From: Janthinobacterium sp. Marseille | Lineage (GTDB): Bacteria > Pseudomonadota > Gammaproteobacteria > Burkholderiales > Burkholderiaceae_D | Length of the DNA stretch: 64,000 nt | Direction: 5' to 3' | Assembly (NCBI RefSeq): GCF_000013625.1 | Contig: NC_009659.1 | Location: 868,001-932,000, forward strand | Shown here: positions 18,470 through 26,626 of the stretch, one piece after another | How the letters are laid out: the number at the start of each line of letters is the position of its first letter | How positions within the stretch are numbered: position 1 is the first letter of the stretch | Notes under the pieces: model-generated | Seen by the model: the letters and a program-made list of their open reading frames with translations, nothing else | The model's database searches: none | Told to the model about the DNA's origin: nothing | Program-made: the position numbers and the translations under genes

Positions 18470-18682
18470 ATGAAACCTGAACACGTTTATGTAGGCCGAA
18501 ATGAAATCGTGGCCCTGGTCGTCGGCCTGATCACCGGCACCCTGTATTCCTGGCTGAGCCTGCCTATCCCTGCGCCACCGGTCCTCGGCGGGATTTTCGC
18601 GATCATCTTTACCTACATCGGTTACCTGATCGTGCAAAAAATACGTAAAGCGGTTGTCTTCGGTCGTCCAAAGAACGATTAA
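18470..18682 (+). CDS. XapX-domain small membrane protein 1
   Basis: This 70-residue protein has two hydrophobic segments (IVALVVGLITGTLYSWL and VLGGIFAIIFTYIGYLIV) separated by PIPAPP, the pattern of the XapX domain (DUF1427). CTGGAGGAG lies upstream of the ATG at 18470. The function of XapX proteins is not established. Here it follows the formamidase gene and precedes a second XapX gene, so it may be a two-component small inner-membrane partner of the pathway. Confidence 0.85.
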   Translation: MKPEHVYVGRNEIVALVVGLITGTLYSWLSLPIPAPPVLGGIFAIIFTYIGYLIVQKIRKAVVFGRPKND

Positions 18683-18739
18683 ACACACAACCAAGTACAA
18701 AAAACAGCAATCGTTATTTAAAGAAAACAGGAGACTCTC

Positions 18740-18931
18740 ATGGTTGAAATTGGCTTTGGTCAGACCGAAATTCTGGCATCTTGCGTCGGTCTGGTGACCG
18801 GATTGATTTACACATCCGTGCGCGCACCGATCCCGGCACCTAACGTCCTCGGCGGCATTTTTGCCATCCTTGGCACCTTCATTGGTTATGTTTTTGTTGC
18901 CGCCTTGCGCGGTCAACTGGTTTTTGTGTAG
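18740..18931 (+). CDS. XapX-domain small membrane protein 2
   Basis: This 63-residue protein is a paralogue of the preceding one. Both share the order VGLVTG, PIPAPNVLGGIFAI and a closing hydrophobic helix. It has GGAGA upstream and ends just before a strong terminator. The two proteins probably act as a pair in the membrane; no enzymatic motif is visible. Confidence 0.85.
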   Translation: MVEIGFGQTEILASCVGLVTGLIYTSVRAPIPAPNVLGGIFAILGTFIGYVFVAALRGQLVFV

Positions 18932-18960
18932 TCAACCAACGCGCAAAAGCATTCCCGATA

Positions 18961-18998
18961 AAAGCCCGCCTCCCATACAGGGAAGCGGGCTTTTTCTT
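18961..18998 (+). terminator. Rho-independent terminator after the XapX pair
   Basis: A GC-rich hairpin with arms AGCCCGC and GCGGGCT plus inner TCCC and GGGA is followed by TTTTTCTTTT. It closes the rightward catabolic operon. Confidence 0.9.
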
Positions 18999-19259
18999 TT
19001 CCATGTCTCAAATCCACCGGCTGTCCCAGGCTTTCCCGTCCCAGGTTCTGCCCTAAAGGGCAATGGCAAAAGACCATTCAGGCAATAGCACAGCCTCATT
19101 CATTTTGCTATTTTGAGTTTCGCTTGATGCCAGCCCATCACAGCTTATCTTGCTGGCGTTATCAGGCATGGCCGCATTAAGGATGGTGTCCCGGAAGTTG
19201 AATTTCTGATGTTTATATATCGCTCTGTTTGAGCCCGACAACGTGGAAGGATGCATGAC

Positions 19260-20711
19260 ATGAAAACCGGAACTTCACTGCTTGGCCTGACGCTGTTAGG
19301 CGCATTCACTTTTTCAGCTGCATCCGCAGAAGACTACAAGTTTAAAGGTGGCTACCCGACGGCGGAGACTGTGCGTAAAGCCTACGACAGCCTGGACATG
19401 AATCGCGCCATCCAGACCTATCGCATTTTTTATCCGACGGTTTCAGGCTATGCAATGCTCAAGGGTAACGAGAAGATCGGTATCTTCCCCAACAAGGTTT
19501 CCGGCACGCTCGATACCCAGCCCAAGCATATTGGTTACACACTGAATTCCGACACGCCTTATGCGCCGCTCTTTCTCGATCTGACCAACGGGCCGATGGT
19601 GGTGGAATTGCCGGCCGGTCCGCTCATCTGCATCGCGATGGATATCAACCAGCGCTGGGTTGCGGATCTCGGCGTGCCCGGCCCGGCTGCAGGCAAGGGT
19701 GACAAGGTCGTGTTCCTGCCGCCCGGCTATAAAGGGGAGGAACCCAAGGGTTATCGCGTCGCCCGTTCCACGACTTATCAAATGCTCGTAGGTGTACGTT
19801 CACTACCGGTAGCTGGTGATGTTCCCGGTGCGATTGAACGTATCAAGACGATCAAGGTACGACCACTCAACCCGGACGCGAACTGGACCGAATGGAGCGC
19901 CTCAGCATGGAAAGACCTGACACCCAATCCGCAAGATTCGACACCGCTGGCCTGGGAAAATAATTTCAAATATTGGGAAGCACTGAATGAAGTGATACAG
20001 AAAGAGGCGCCTTTCGATGGTTATCGCGATGCTTATGGTGAACTCGCCGCACTCGGTATCGAAAAGGGCAAACCGTTTCAACCCGATGAGCGTAGCAAAC
20101 GCATCCTGACCGAAGCTGCAAAAATTGCTAATGCCCAGATGCGCGTAGAGTCCTTTGCCGACCGTCGTGCAGATCGCATCGTATGGCCGGACCGCAAATG
20201 GGAGTGGGCTGCGCTGCGTTTCGAGGATGGCGATTTCAATGCGGCGAACTTTGTCGATACCTATGCACGCGACAAATGGTTCTTCCAGGCGATCGGCTCT
20301 TCACCGGCCATGTTCCGTCGTGATCCGCAGGCGGGATCACTGTATTGGCTGGCGCAGCGTGACCGTTCCGGAACATTTCTTGATGGCGGCAAGACCTATA
20401 AGCTGGTCGTCCCGCAACCGGTACCGGGCCATTTATTCTGGTCGGTCACTGTCTACGATGCGGAAACCCGCAGCCAGGTAGTTGCGGACCAGGGCAAGGC
20501 TGCACTGCGCTCCCTGTTCGAATTGAAAGACGCACCGAAGACCGGGGTAACAGAGTTGTATTTCGGCCCCAAGGCACCGAAGGGCAAAGAAACTCACTGG
20601 ATACAGACCAAACCGGGCAAGGGCTGGTTCGCTTATTTCCGGATTTATGGCCCGGAAGCAGCCGCCTTTAATGGCTCGTGGAAGCCGGCTGACTTTGAAA
20701 TCGTGAAATAG
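19260..20711 (+). CDS. Secreted DUF1254/DUF1214-type protein 1
   Basis: The 483-residue product has a signal peptide ending ASAEDYK, then an N-terminal DUF1254-like region (FYPTVSGYAML, LNSDTPYAPLFLDLTNGPMVVELPAGP) and a C-terminal DUF1214-like region (PGHLFWSVTVYDAETRSQV, ending FRIYGPEAAAFNGSWKPADFE). No enzymatic function is established for this family. The start at 19260 sits nine bases after GGAAGG; the ATG at 19251 directly abuts that site. It is followed by a second gene of the same family. Confidence 0.88.
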   Translation: MKTGTSLLGLTLLGAFTFSAASAEDYKFKGGYPTAETVRKAYDSLDMNRAIQTYRIFYPTVSGYAMLKGNEKIGIFPNKVSGTLDTQPKHIGYTLNSDTPYAPLFLDLTNGPMVVELPAGPLICIAMDINQRWVADLGVPGPAAGKGDKVVFLPPGYKGEEPKGYRVARSTTYQMLVGVRSLPVAGDVPGAIERIKTIKVRPLNPDANWTEWSASAWKDLTPNPQDSTPLAWENNFKYWEALNEVIQKEAPFDGYRDAYGELAALGIEKGKPFQPDERSKRILTEAAKIANAQMRVESFADRRADRIVWPDRKWEWAALRFEDGDFNAANFVDTYARDKWFFQAIGSSPAMFRRDPQAGSLYWLAQRDRSGTFLDGGKTYKLVVPQPVPGHLFWSVTVYDAETRSQVVADQGKAALRSLFELKDAPKTGVTELYFGPKAPKGKETHWIQTKPGKGWFAYFRIYGPEAAAFNGSWKPADFEIVK

Positions 20712-20763
20712 AAGCTTGTGCCTTGATGCCCGGAAGCTTGTGCCTTGATGCCCGGAAGCTTGT
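20711..20763. repeat. 22-bp tandem repeat, about 2.4 copies
   Basis: The unit GAAGCTTGTGCCTTGATGCC followed by CG occurs twice exactly (20711-20732 and 20733-20754), with a nine-base third start at 20755. It overlaps the last base of the upstream stop codon and fills much of the gap between the two DUF1254 genes. Copy number could vary between strains. Confidence 0.9.
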
Positions 20764-20816
20764 ATGCAGCCTTCCTGGCGGAAGATTTTTCGACCGAAAA
20801 ATAAAGGAGAAGTATC

Positions 20817-22244
20817 GTGAAAAAATTCGTCGCATTCCTGGCCACGTTGTGTGCCGTGTACTCACCTTACGTGCTTGGCGCGGATTCTGTATCCAGGGAA
20901 AAGGCGGCCACTTCGTCCGGCCAGGTGGTTGAACGAGCTATTTATCGTCGTGCAGTCGAGGCAGTGATCTGGGGTATGCCGGCCGTCAACTACGAGCGCA
21001 TGCTGCAGGCGGCGAGCGAAAATGGTGCCAAGCCAAATCAGGTCGTTTATTGGTCGCGGCCGGTGAATTGGAAAAACCAGACGCTGACACCAAATCCGGA
21101 CACGATTTACCTCAACCCTTTCTATGACACGAAGAACGGCCCGGTCGTGGTGGAAATCCCTCCGGCTGATGCCGACCATGTGATCGTGGGCAGCTTCGAC
21201 GTCGCATGGCAAAACGCACTGGCCGACGTCGGCCCGGCCGGCATGGATAAGGGCAAGGGCGCAAAATACCTGATTACTCCACCCGGATACAAGGAAAAAG
21301 CGCCGGATGGTTATATCGTGTTGCCGTCCGAAACTTATCGCGGCTTTGTGATCCTGCGTTCCAACTTCAAGAGCCGTAGTGATGCCGACATCAAGTCTGC
21401 CGTCGATCACGGCAAGCGGGTGAAAGTCTACCCGCTGGGTGGCAATCCGGATTCAACGGTGTTTGTAGATGCCTATGACAAAGCGTTCGACGCGACGATT
21501 CCGTACGACGCGAGCTTCTTCGAATTGCTCAATCGTTTCGTGCAGCTGGAGCCATGGCTGACACGCGATAAAGTCATGATTGATACATTGAAGACGCTGG
21601 GTATAGAAAAAGGCAAGCCGTTCAAACCGGATGCGAAGACCAAGGCGATCCTGAGCAAGGCTACGCAGGAAGCACGCGCGGTCATTGGCTTGAAATACGA
21701 AGGTGGCTTCGTGCCGCCTTTCTTTGATGGAACGCACTGGTCGGTACCTGTGCCGCCGGAAACCCGGGATGGCCTGAGCACCAACTTTGCAGACCCCAAT
21801 GAGTATGGCCTTGACGGTCGTGCGGTGATGTATCACATGGCTTATTTCAGTGCGAAAGTATTCGGCGCAGGCCAGTTCTACCTCATCAATATCGTCGATC
21901 GCACGGGCAAGCCGCTGAATGGGAAAAATACTTATCGCCTGACGGTGCCACCGAACGCGCCCATTGAGCAGTACTGGTCGGTGACTGTGTATGATCGCGC
22001 CACACACGCACTCATCAAAGGGATGTCCCGTCCTAGCCTGGCCTCGAATGACACGTCAGTGCAGAAAAATGCGGATGGCTCGACGGATATCTACTTCGGC
22101 CCGGTTGCGCCAGCCGGCAAGAAATCCAACTGGGTACCGACCGATCCGAAAGGACAGTTCGAATTGCTGTTCCGGCTCTATGGACCGAAGAAAGAACTGG
22201 CTGAAAAGACATGGAAACTGCCCGACCTCGAACAGTTCAGGTAA
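20817..22244 (+). CDS. Secreted DUF1254/DUF1214-type protein 2
   Basis: This 475-residue protein resembles its upstream neighbour: PNPDTIYLNPFYDTKNGPVVVEIPPA in the N-terminal half, IEQYWSVTVYDRATHALI in the C-terminal half, and a closing RLYGPKKELAEKTWKLPDLE. A signal peptide ends at YVLGADS. The start codon is GTG with AAGGAGAAG upstream. The two genes probably arose by duplication and are transcribed together, separated by the tandem repeat. Confidence 0.88.
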   Translation: MKKFVAFLATLCAVYSPYVLGADSVSREKAATSSGQVVERAIYRRAVEAVIWGMPAVNYERMLQAASENGAKPNQVVYWSRPVNWKNQTLTPNPDTIYLNPFYDTKNGPVVVEIPPADADHVIVGSFDVAWQNALADVGPAGMDKGKGAKYLITPPGYKEKAPDGYIVLPSETYRGFVILRSNFKSRSDADIKSAVDHGKRVKVYPLGGNPDSTVFVDAYDKAFDATIPYDASFFELLNRFVQLEPWLTRDKVMIDTLKTLGIEKGKPFKPDAKTKAILSKATQEARAVIGLKYEGGFVPPFFDGTHWSVPVPPETRDGLSTNFADPNEYGLDGRAVMYHMAYFSAKVFGAGQFYLINIVDRTGKPLNGKNTYRLTVPPNAPIEQYWSVTVYDRATHALIKGMSRPSLASNDTSVQKNADGSTDIYFGPVAPAGKKSNWVPTDPKGQFELLFRLYGPKKELAEKTWKLPDLEQFR

Positions 22245-22285
22245 AGAACAGTTATGCCTGTGAAGCAAGATCAGGTTTGAGGGGG

Positions 22286-22305
22286 GAGCGCTAAGCGCAG
22301 CGCTC
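22286..22305. terminator. Hairpin downstream of the second DUF1254 gene
   Basis: Perfect seven-base arms GAGCGCT and AGCGCTC flank AAGCGC. Only TTAAT follows, so termination strength is doubtful. Confidence 0.45.
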
Positions 22306-22312
22306 TTAATGA

Positions 22313-22365
22313 ATATCCGCTTTGGGTCGATTGCAGCGACGCGCTTACCGACCCACAGCGGATAT
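22313..22365. repeat. Intergenic palindromic element
   Basis: Arms ATATCCGCT-TT-GGGTCG and CGACCC-AC-AGCGGATAT pair over 15 bases around a loop of about 19 bases. It resembles dispersed intergenic palindromes I recall from proteobacterial genomes (TCCGCTTTGGGTCG type). Only one copy was noticed in this window. It could also end transcription from both sides of this convergent junction. Confidence 0.5.
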
Positions 22366-22369
22366 GTGT

Positions 22370-22618
22370 CTAGCGGTAAAAAGCTTCGACCTTGCCTTTT
22401 ACTTTGATGGTCAAGGGATTACCCTTGCGATCCAGTGTCTTGCCGGCCGGGACTTTCACCCAGCCTTCGCTGATGCAATATTCTTCAACGTCAAAGCGCT
22501 CTTTGTCGTTAAGCTTGATGCCAACTTCATGCTCAAAGATGGCCGCGACGTGGAACGGGCTGCGCGGGTCGATGGAGAGTCGGTCGGGGAGGGGCGGGAG
22601 TTGTGTAGTATCGTTCAT
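22370..22618 (-). CDS. DUF3297-family protein
   Basis: This 82-residue protein carries the DUF3297 pattern PLPDRLSIDPRSPFHVAAIFEHEVGIKLND, VEEYCISEGWVKVPAG and RKGNPLTIKVKGKVEAFYR. The start at MNDTTQ (22618) is the family-like one. The function is unknown; the family is common as a small stand-alone cytoplasmic protein in proteobacteria. Confidence 0.85.
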   Translation of the reverse strand: MNDTTQLPPLPDRLSIDPRSPFHVAAIFEHEVGIKLNDKERFDVEEYCISEGWVKVPAGKTLDRKGNPLTIKVKGKVEAFYR

Positions 22619-22696
22619 GCCGACAATTATCAACTACTGGATTGCGCAAAACAAGTTTTTGCTTGGTTTAGCGCATCATCCGGCGGGTCTTTGCCA

Positions 22697-22942
22697 TCAT
22701 GGGAAGTTCAAGTCCAAACCGAGCTTGGTGGCAAAGACGAAGGTGACAAGTACCAGGCCCAGCAGCGATAGCACGAAAACTACGGCCACCTTGCCACTCG
22801 CGCGCAGCACCGCGCGTTTCTCCTTCTCCCTGTCCTTCTCCTTCGTTCCCTGATCGTAATGCCACTTGATCGCGAAGAACATGCCCGTGCCGAGCACGAG
22901 AACCTTGAAGGTAACGAAGCTGATAAGGGTCCAATCCGTCAT
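22697..22942 (-). CDS. Small membrane protein of unknown function
   Basis: The 81-residue product has two hydrophobic helices (LISFVTFKVLVLGTGMFFAI and VAVVFVLSLLGLVLVTFVFA) joined by a charged loop (KWHYDQGTKEKDREKEKR). I do not recognise the family. The start at MTDWTL is preferred by sequence style. An upstream in-frame ATG at 23008 has GAGGT before it and would add 22 residues. Confidence 0.6.
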   Translation of the reverse strand: MTDWTLISFVTFKVLVLGTGMFFAIKWHYDQGTKEKDREKEKRAVLRASGKVAVVFVLSLLGLVLVTFVFATKLGLDLNFP

Positions 22943-23165
22943 TTTGAGTATTTCCAGGCTGTTACTTGACACTATCTTCGTGAGGAGCACGACTTCAAAA
23001 CGCTGCATGGCACCTCAATCCAAGCAGGTTTATTCTAGTTTAAGTAAGCCGCGATCAACATTGGACATAAAGCCCTAGGACATAATGTCCTTGCTGATTT
23101 GGATGCTTCCCCCAGTGGCAACGTTGGAATGTGAACCGGCGGCAACATTAATGCGAATATTCAGT

Positions 23166-23957
23166 TCAGGCCGGGATCGGCGAATATTCCCCATATCCGT
23201 CAGGCCAGGGCGTAAGGACTTCAAAGCCGGTTTCAGTAACGGCTACCATATGTTCCCACTGCGCTGAGAGTGAATGATCTTTGGTCACCACGGTCCAGCC
23301 ATCCGGCAATTCCATCGAATGACGTTTGCCTGCATTGATCATCGGTTCTATCGTGAACACCATCCCGGTTTGCAGCTGCAAGCCGGTGCCGGGCTGCCCG
23401 TAGTGCAGTACCTGCAGGTCTTCGTGGTAAATCCTGCCGATACCATGACCGCAATATTCGCGGACGATGCTGAACCCTTCCTTGTGCGCGACCGATTGAA
23501 TCGCATAACCGATATCGCCAAAGGTCGCACCCGGCTTCACCGCGAGTATGCCCGCGCGCATCGCTTCATAAGTTGTCGTCACCAGGCGTTTCGCCAGGAT
23601 GCCCGGCTGGCCGACGAAATACATGCGGCTGGTATCACCATGCCAGCCATCCTTCGTCAATGCGACGTCGATATTAATGATGTCGCCATCTTTCAAGGCC
23701 TTGTCGGAAGGGATGCCGTGGCAGATGACGTGATTGACCGAAGTGCAGATCGTTTTTGGAAAGCCGCGATAGCCGATATTGATCGGCACTGCATGCAGGA
23801 CATCAACAATGTAATCATGGCATAGCTTATCCAGCTGATTGGTCGTGACGCCGGGTTTGACGTGTTCGCCTATCATGCGCAAGACATCCGCCGCCAAACC
23901 ACCGGAAATGCGCAGCATCGCAATATCGGCTGCGCTTTTTAGTTCGACTTTAGGCAT
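23166..23957 (-). CDS. map: Type I methionine aminopeptidase
   Basis: This 263-residue cytoplasmic enzyme removes the initiator methionine. The metal ligands are in DIINIDVALTKDGWHGDTSRMYFVG (two aspartates), the histidine of REYCGHGIGRIYHE, and the glutamates of FTIEPMIN and SAQWEHMVAVTETG. It starts at 23957 with its ATG sharing one base with the stop of the ParD-like gene, so the two are coupled. The gene does not neighbour rpsB, so it may be an accessory map copy. Confidence 0.93.
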   Translation of the reverse strand: MPKVELKSAADIAMLRISGGLAADVLRMIGEHVKPGVTTNQLDKLCHDYIVDVLHAVPINIGYRGFPKTICTSVNHVICHGIPSDKALKDGDIINIDVALTKDGWHGDTSRMYFVGQPGILAKRLVTTTYEAMRAGILAVKPGATFGDIGYAIQSVAHKEGFSIVREYCGHGIGRIYHEDLQVLHYGQPGTGLQLQTGMVFTIEPMINAGKRHSMELPDGWTVVTKDHSLSAQWEHMVAVTETGFEVLTPWPDGYGEYSPIPA

Positions 23958-24184
23958 CAGGTTTTTTCCAGTGACAGGTTGATGTCGCGACTGGAGGCTC
24001 CCGCCTGCTGCTCTGCCTCTATCAATTTCTGACAGATTTCGTTGTAGCAAAGCCCGGGATTCAATTCTGCAATCATGCCTACGCGCAGCCAGTGCTCGGC
24101 TTGCGAATTGATGGAGCGACTCATCGCGCCACTGGTCAGGCGCAGATTGGTGTGCATTTCTTCGGTGATTTTGACGATGCCCAT
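23957..24184 (-). CDS. ParD-like protein upstream of map
   Basis: The 75-residue protein begins MGIVKITEEMHTNLRLTSGAMSRSINSQAEHWLRVGMIAE. This reads like a ribbon-helix-helix ParD_like domain of an antitoxin-type DNA-binding protein. No ParE-type toxin lies beside it; its stop overlaps the methionine aminopeptidase start instead. A 17-bp palindrome 34 bases upstream of its start is a likely autoregulatory operator. ParD_like proteins next to aminopeptidase genes are known by annotation, but I know of no established function. Confidence 0.8.
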   Translation of the reverse strand: MGIVKITEEMHTNLRLTSGAMSRSINSQAEHWLRVGMIAELNPGLCYNEICQKLIEAEQQAGASSRDINLSLEKT

Positions 24185-24217
24185 GATATTTGTGTTTATA
24201 TAAAGTATGTATAAAGC

Positions 24218-24234
24218 GTATACGAAACGTATAC
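24218..24234. promoter_or_regulatory. Palindromic operator upstream of the ParD-like gene
   Basis: GTATACGAAACGTATAC has perfect seven-base arms around AAA, and a weaker GTATG/GTATAC half-site pair lies beside it. The position just upstream of a ribbon-helix-helix gene fits autoregulation. Confidence 0.65.
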
Positions 24235-24271
24235 TATCATGGGCCGCCGTAAAGTGTTATCGGCTGATCTG

Positions 24272-25714
24272 TCAGGCCTTCTGGATATGCGGCAGGGTGA
24301 TTTCAAATTTGATCTGCGCCTGCTCTGACGTGGCTTGCACCGTCCCGCCATGTGCTTCGGCAATAGACTTCACAATAGCCAGGCCCAGTCCGGCACCCGA
24401 TGCTTTCCTCTTGCGCGATGGATCGGTGCGGAAGAAGCGATCAAACAGTTTCGGTAAGTCTTCCCTGGCTATTTGCCCGGCAGGATTTTCTACGCTTACA
24501 GTTGTTACTTGCTTGTCTTGGGACAGATGCACGATGACCGTTGAGCCGGGGGCTGAGTACTGGATGGCATTGGAGATGAGGTTGCTGAGCGCACGCAGCA
24601 TCATTTCGCGGTCTGCTTTGACCGGTGCTGCATTGCCTTCCAGCGTGAGGGTAATGTTGGCTTCTTCCGCGAGCGCTTCAAAGTAGTCGAACAGATCCTG
24701 GATCATCGCTGCGATGGAGATATCCGACAAATGAAGATTGTGCGGATCGTTCTCCGTCTGTGCCAGGAACAGCATGTCGCTGATCATGCGGCTCATGCGC
24801 TCGAATTCTTCCAGGTTGGAATAGAGGATTTCGCGATACTCGGCTGAGGAGCGGCTTTGACTGAGAGCGACTTCTGTTTGCATCACGAGGTTGGTGACAG
24901 GTGTTCGCAGTTCATGTGCGATATCTGCAGAGAAATTCGCCAGCTTCGCAAAGCCGTCTTCTATGCGTCCCAGCATATCGTTAAATGATGCTGCGAGCTC
25001 TGCCAGTTCGATCGGCACCTCGGTCGGGTCGAGCCGCACGTCCAGGCGGGACGAGCGGATGGCGCGGATATCGCGTGACACTTTGCGTATCGGACGATGG
25101 CCCCACTGCACGGCACACCAGGCAACGATGAGTGCGATGACGGAGACGATCAGCGTGGCCCACCACAAGATGGTCTTGAACATCGTGAGGAAATCCAGAT
25201 GGAAGTCGATATCCATCGCAATCGCGACGATAAAAGGAATGCCGCCAGGCGTGTTTTCGGGCCTTACTTCCAGCGCCGCGCCACGATAGGACCTGCCGCT
25301 GTCTTTCCAGATGATCACGTCGTCGTCCGCGATGGCCGAGTCGAACTTGCCGCGCTTGAGAAGGAGGCCCAGGTCGGCGCCGTGACCGATATAGACCGGG
25401 CTGCCTGACTTGGTGTACACGCTGTAGGTGACGCCGTGGCGCCCGATGGCAATGGCGGCAAGCTGTTTCACCATCGCAGAATTGTTGCCGTCCTGGTGCG
25501 GCACTTCAGTCAAGGTTTTGACCACAGCGCCGGCGACTGCCTGCAGCTCGGTCGTGTCTTGTTCTGCGAAGTGCATTTCCAGCGAGCGTACGATGACCCA
25601 GTTGAATGCCATGAATACCAGCGTGGTGGTGATGCCGACGAGTATGGTTACCCGCAGCGCCAGCGATGCGGGGCGGCGTTTCTCGGTGGTATTGCCGGCG
25701 ATATCAGTTGTCAT
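24272..25714 (-). CDS. Heavy-metal (copper) sensor histidine kinase
   Basis: The 480-residue kinase has two membrane helices ([25 protein letters not shown] and [19 protein letters not shown]) around a periplasmic sensor domain. A HAMP segment follows, then the H-box [20 protein letters not shown], the N-box [13 protein letters not shown], and the catalytic LFDRFFR and [12 protein letters not shown] boxes. The family (CusS/CopS) senses copper or silver ions. The start at 25714 overlaps the response regulator gene by 11 bases; an in-frame extension to 25822 is rejected because it lies inside that gene. Confidence 0.92.
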   Translation of the reverse strand: MTTDIAGNTTEKRRPASLALRVTILVGITTTLVFMAFNWVIVRSLEMHFAEQDTTELQAVAGAVVKTLTEVPHQDGNNSAMVKQLAAIAIGRHGVTYSVYTKSGSPVYIGHGADLGLLLKRGKFDSAIADDDVIIWKDSGRSYRGAALEVRPENTPGGIPFIVAIAMDIDFHLDFLTMFKTILWWATLIVSVIALIVAWCAVQWGHRPIRKVSRDIRAIRSSRLDVRLDPTEVPIELAELAASFNDMLGRIEDGFAKLANFSADIAHELRTPVTNLVMQTEVALSQSRSSAEYREILYSNLEEFERMSRMISDMLFLAQTENDPHNLHLSDISIAAMIQDLFDYFEALAEEANITLTLEGNAAPVKADREMMLRALSNLISNAIQYSAPGSTVIVHLSQDKQVTTVSVENPAGQIAREDLPKLFDRFFRTDPSRKRKASGAGLGLAIVKSIAEAHGGTVQATSEQAQIKFEITLPHIQKA

Positions 25715-26387
25715 CCGGGATATCCAGTGTGTAGCCCATGCCGCGCACGGTATGGATGAGTTTGGGCTCATAGGGTTCGTCCATCTTGGCACGCAGGCGG
25801 CGTATCGCGACGTCGATGACATTGGTGTTGCTGTCGAAATTCATGTCCCAGATCTGGGATGCGATGAGTGAACGCGGCAGCACTTCACCGCGCCGCCGTG
25901 CCAGCAGTTCGAGCAGGGCAAATTCCTTATTGGTCAGCACAATGCGCTGGCCCATGCGTGTGGCCTTGCGGCGTGTGAGATCGAGTACCAGGTCAGCGAT
26001 CTGCAACTGGTCAGACTGCGCAGGGACATTCCTGCGGCGCAATAGGGTACGGACGTGCGCCAGCAATTCAGAAAAGGCGAAAGGCTTGATCAGGTAGCTG
26101 TCCGCGCCCAGTTCCAGGCCTTTGACGCGGTCATCGACGCTGCCGCGTGCAGTCAGGAACAACACCGGGACCTGATGACCGGCATCACGTAGTGATTTGA
26201 CTATATGCCAGCCATCCACATCGGGCAGCATGACGTCCAGCAATACCAGGTCGTATGCCTCGTTCATGGCCATGTGATGACCGTCGAGGCCATTGCGCGC
26301 CACATCAACCACGAACCCGGCTTCCCGCAGGCCTTGCCGTATATAGTCCGCAGTCTTGTTCTCGTCTTCCACAACCAATATTTTCAT
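25704..26387 (-). CDS. OmpR-family response regulator, CusR/CopR type
   Basis: The 227-residue protein has a receiver domain with the phosphoacceptor aspartate in [15 protein letters not shown] near residue 51 and the lysine in [15 protein letters not shown]. Its C-terminal winged helix contains [33 protein letters not shown] and [16 protein letters not shown]. It precedes and overlaps the kinase gene, and is divergent from copA. The CATTAC-N6-GTAATG palindrome between them is its likely binding site. Confidence 0.94.
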   Translation of the reverse strand: MKILVVEDENKTADYIRQGLREAGFVVDVARNGLDGHHMAMNEAYDLVLLDVMLPDVDGWHIVKSLRDAGHQVPVLFLTARGSVDDRVKGLELGADSYLIKPFAFSELLAHVRTLLRRRNVPAQSDQLQIADLVLDLTRRKATRMGQRIVLTNKEFALLELLARRRGEVLPRSLIASQIWDMNFDSNTNVIDVAIRRLRAKMDEPYEPKLIHTVRGMGYTLDIPDDN

Positions 26388-26495
26388 TACTTCCTCTGTA
26401 GGTAGCCCGGCTACTTGTCGGTAAACCCGCGCGCAAACGTATTTTTACACGCCAAAGCGGCTACTTGATCGAATCCTGCATGAAGATGACATGAA

Positions 26496-26513
26496 CATTA
26501 CAGGAATGTAATG
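26496..26513. promoter_or_regulatory. Cop box, probable CopR/CusR operator
   Basis: CATTACAGGAATGTAATG is a perfect inverted repeat with six-base arms and a six-base centre. It lies 113 bases upstream of copA and 108 bases from the divergent regulator start. Known CopR boxes have the form TTACA-N4-TGTAA, which this contains exactly. Confidence 0.8.
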
Positions 26514-26626
26514 AAGTCGTAATTTCCCTGACAGTAGCAGGCACTTAGGATAGCTACCATCGTGTCGGGCCAGCCAACATCACTGGCGATTTTGCAAGAC
26601 ACAGTCCAATCAATAAGGAATTACAC

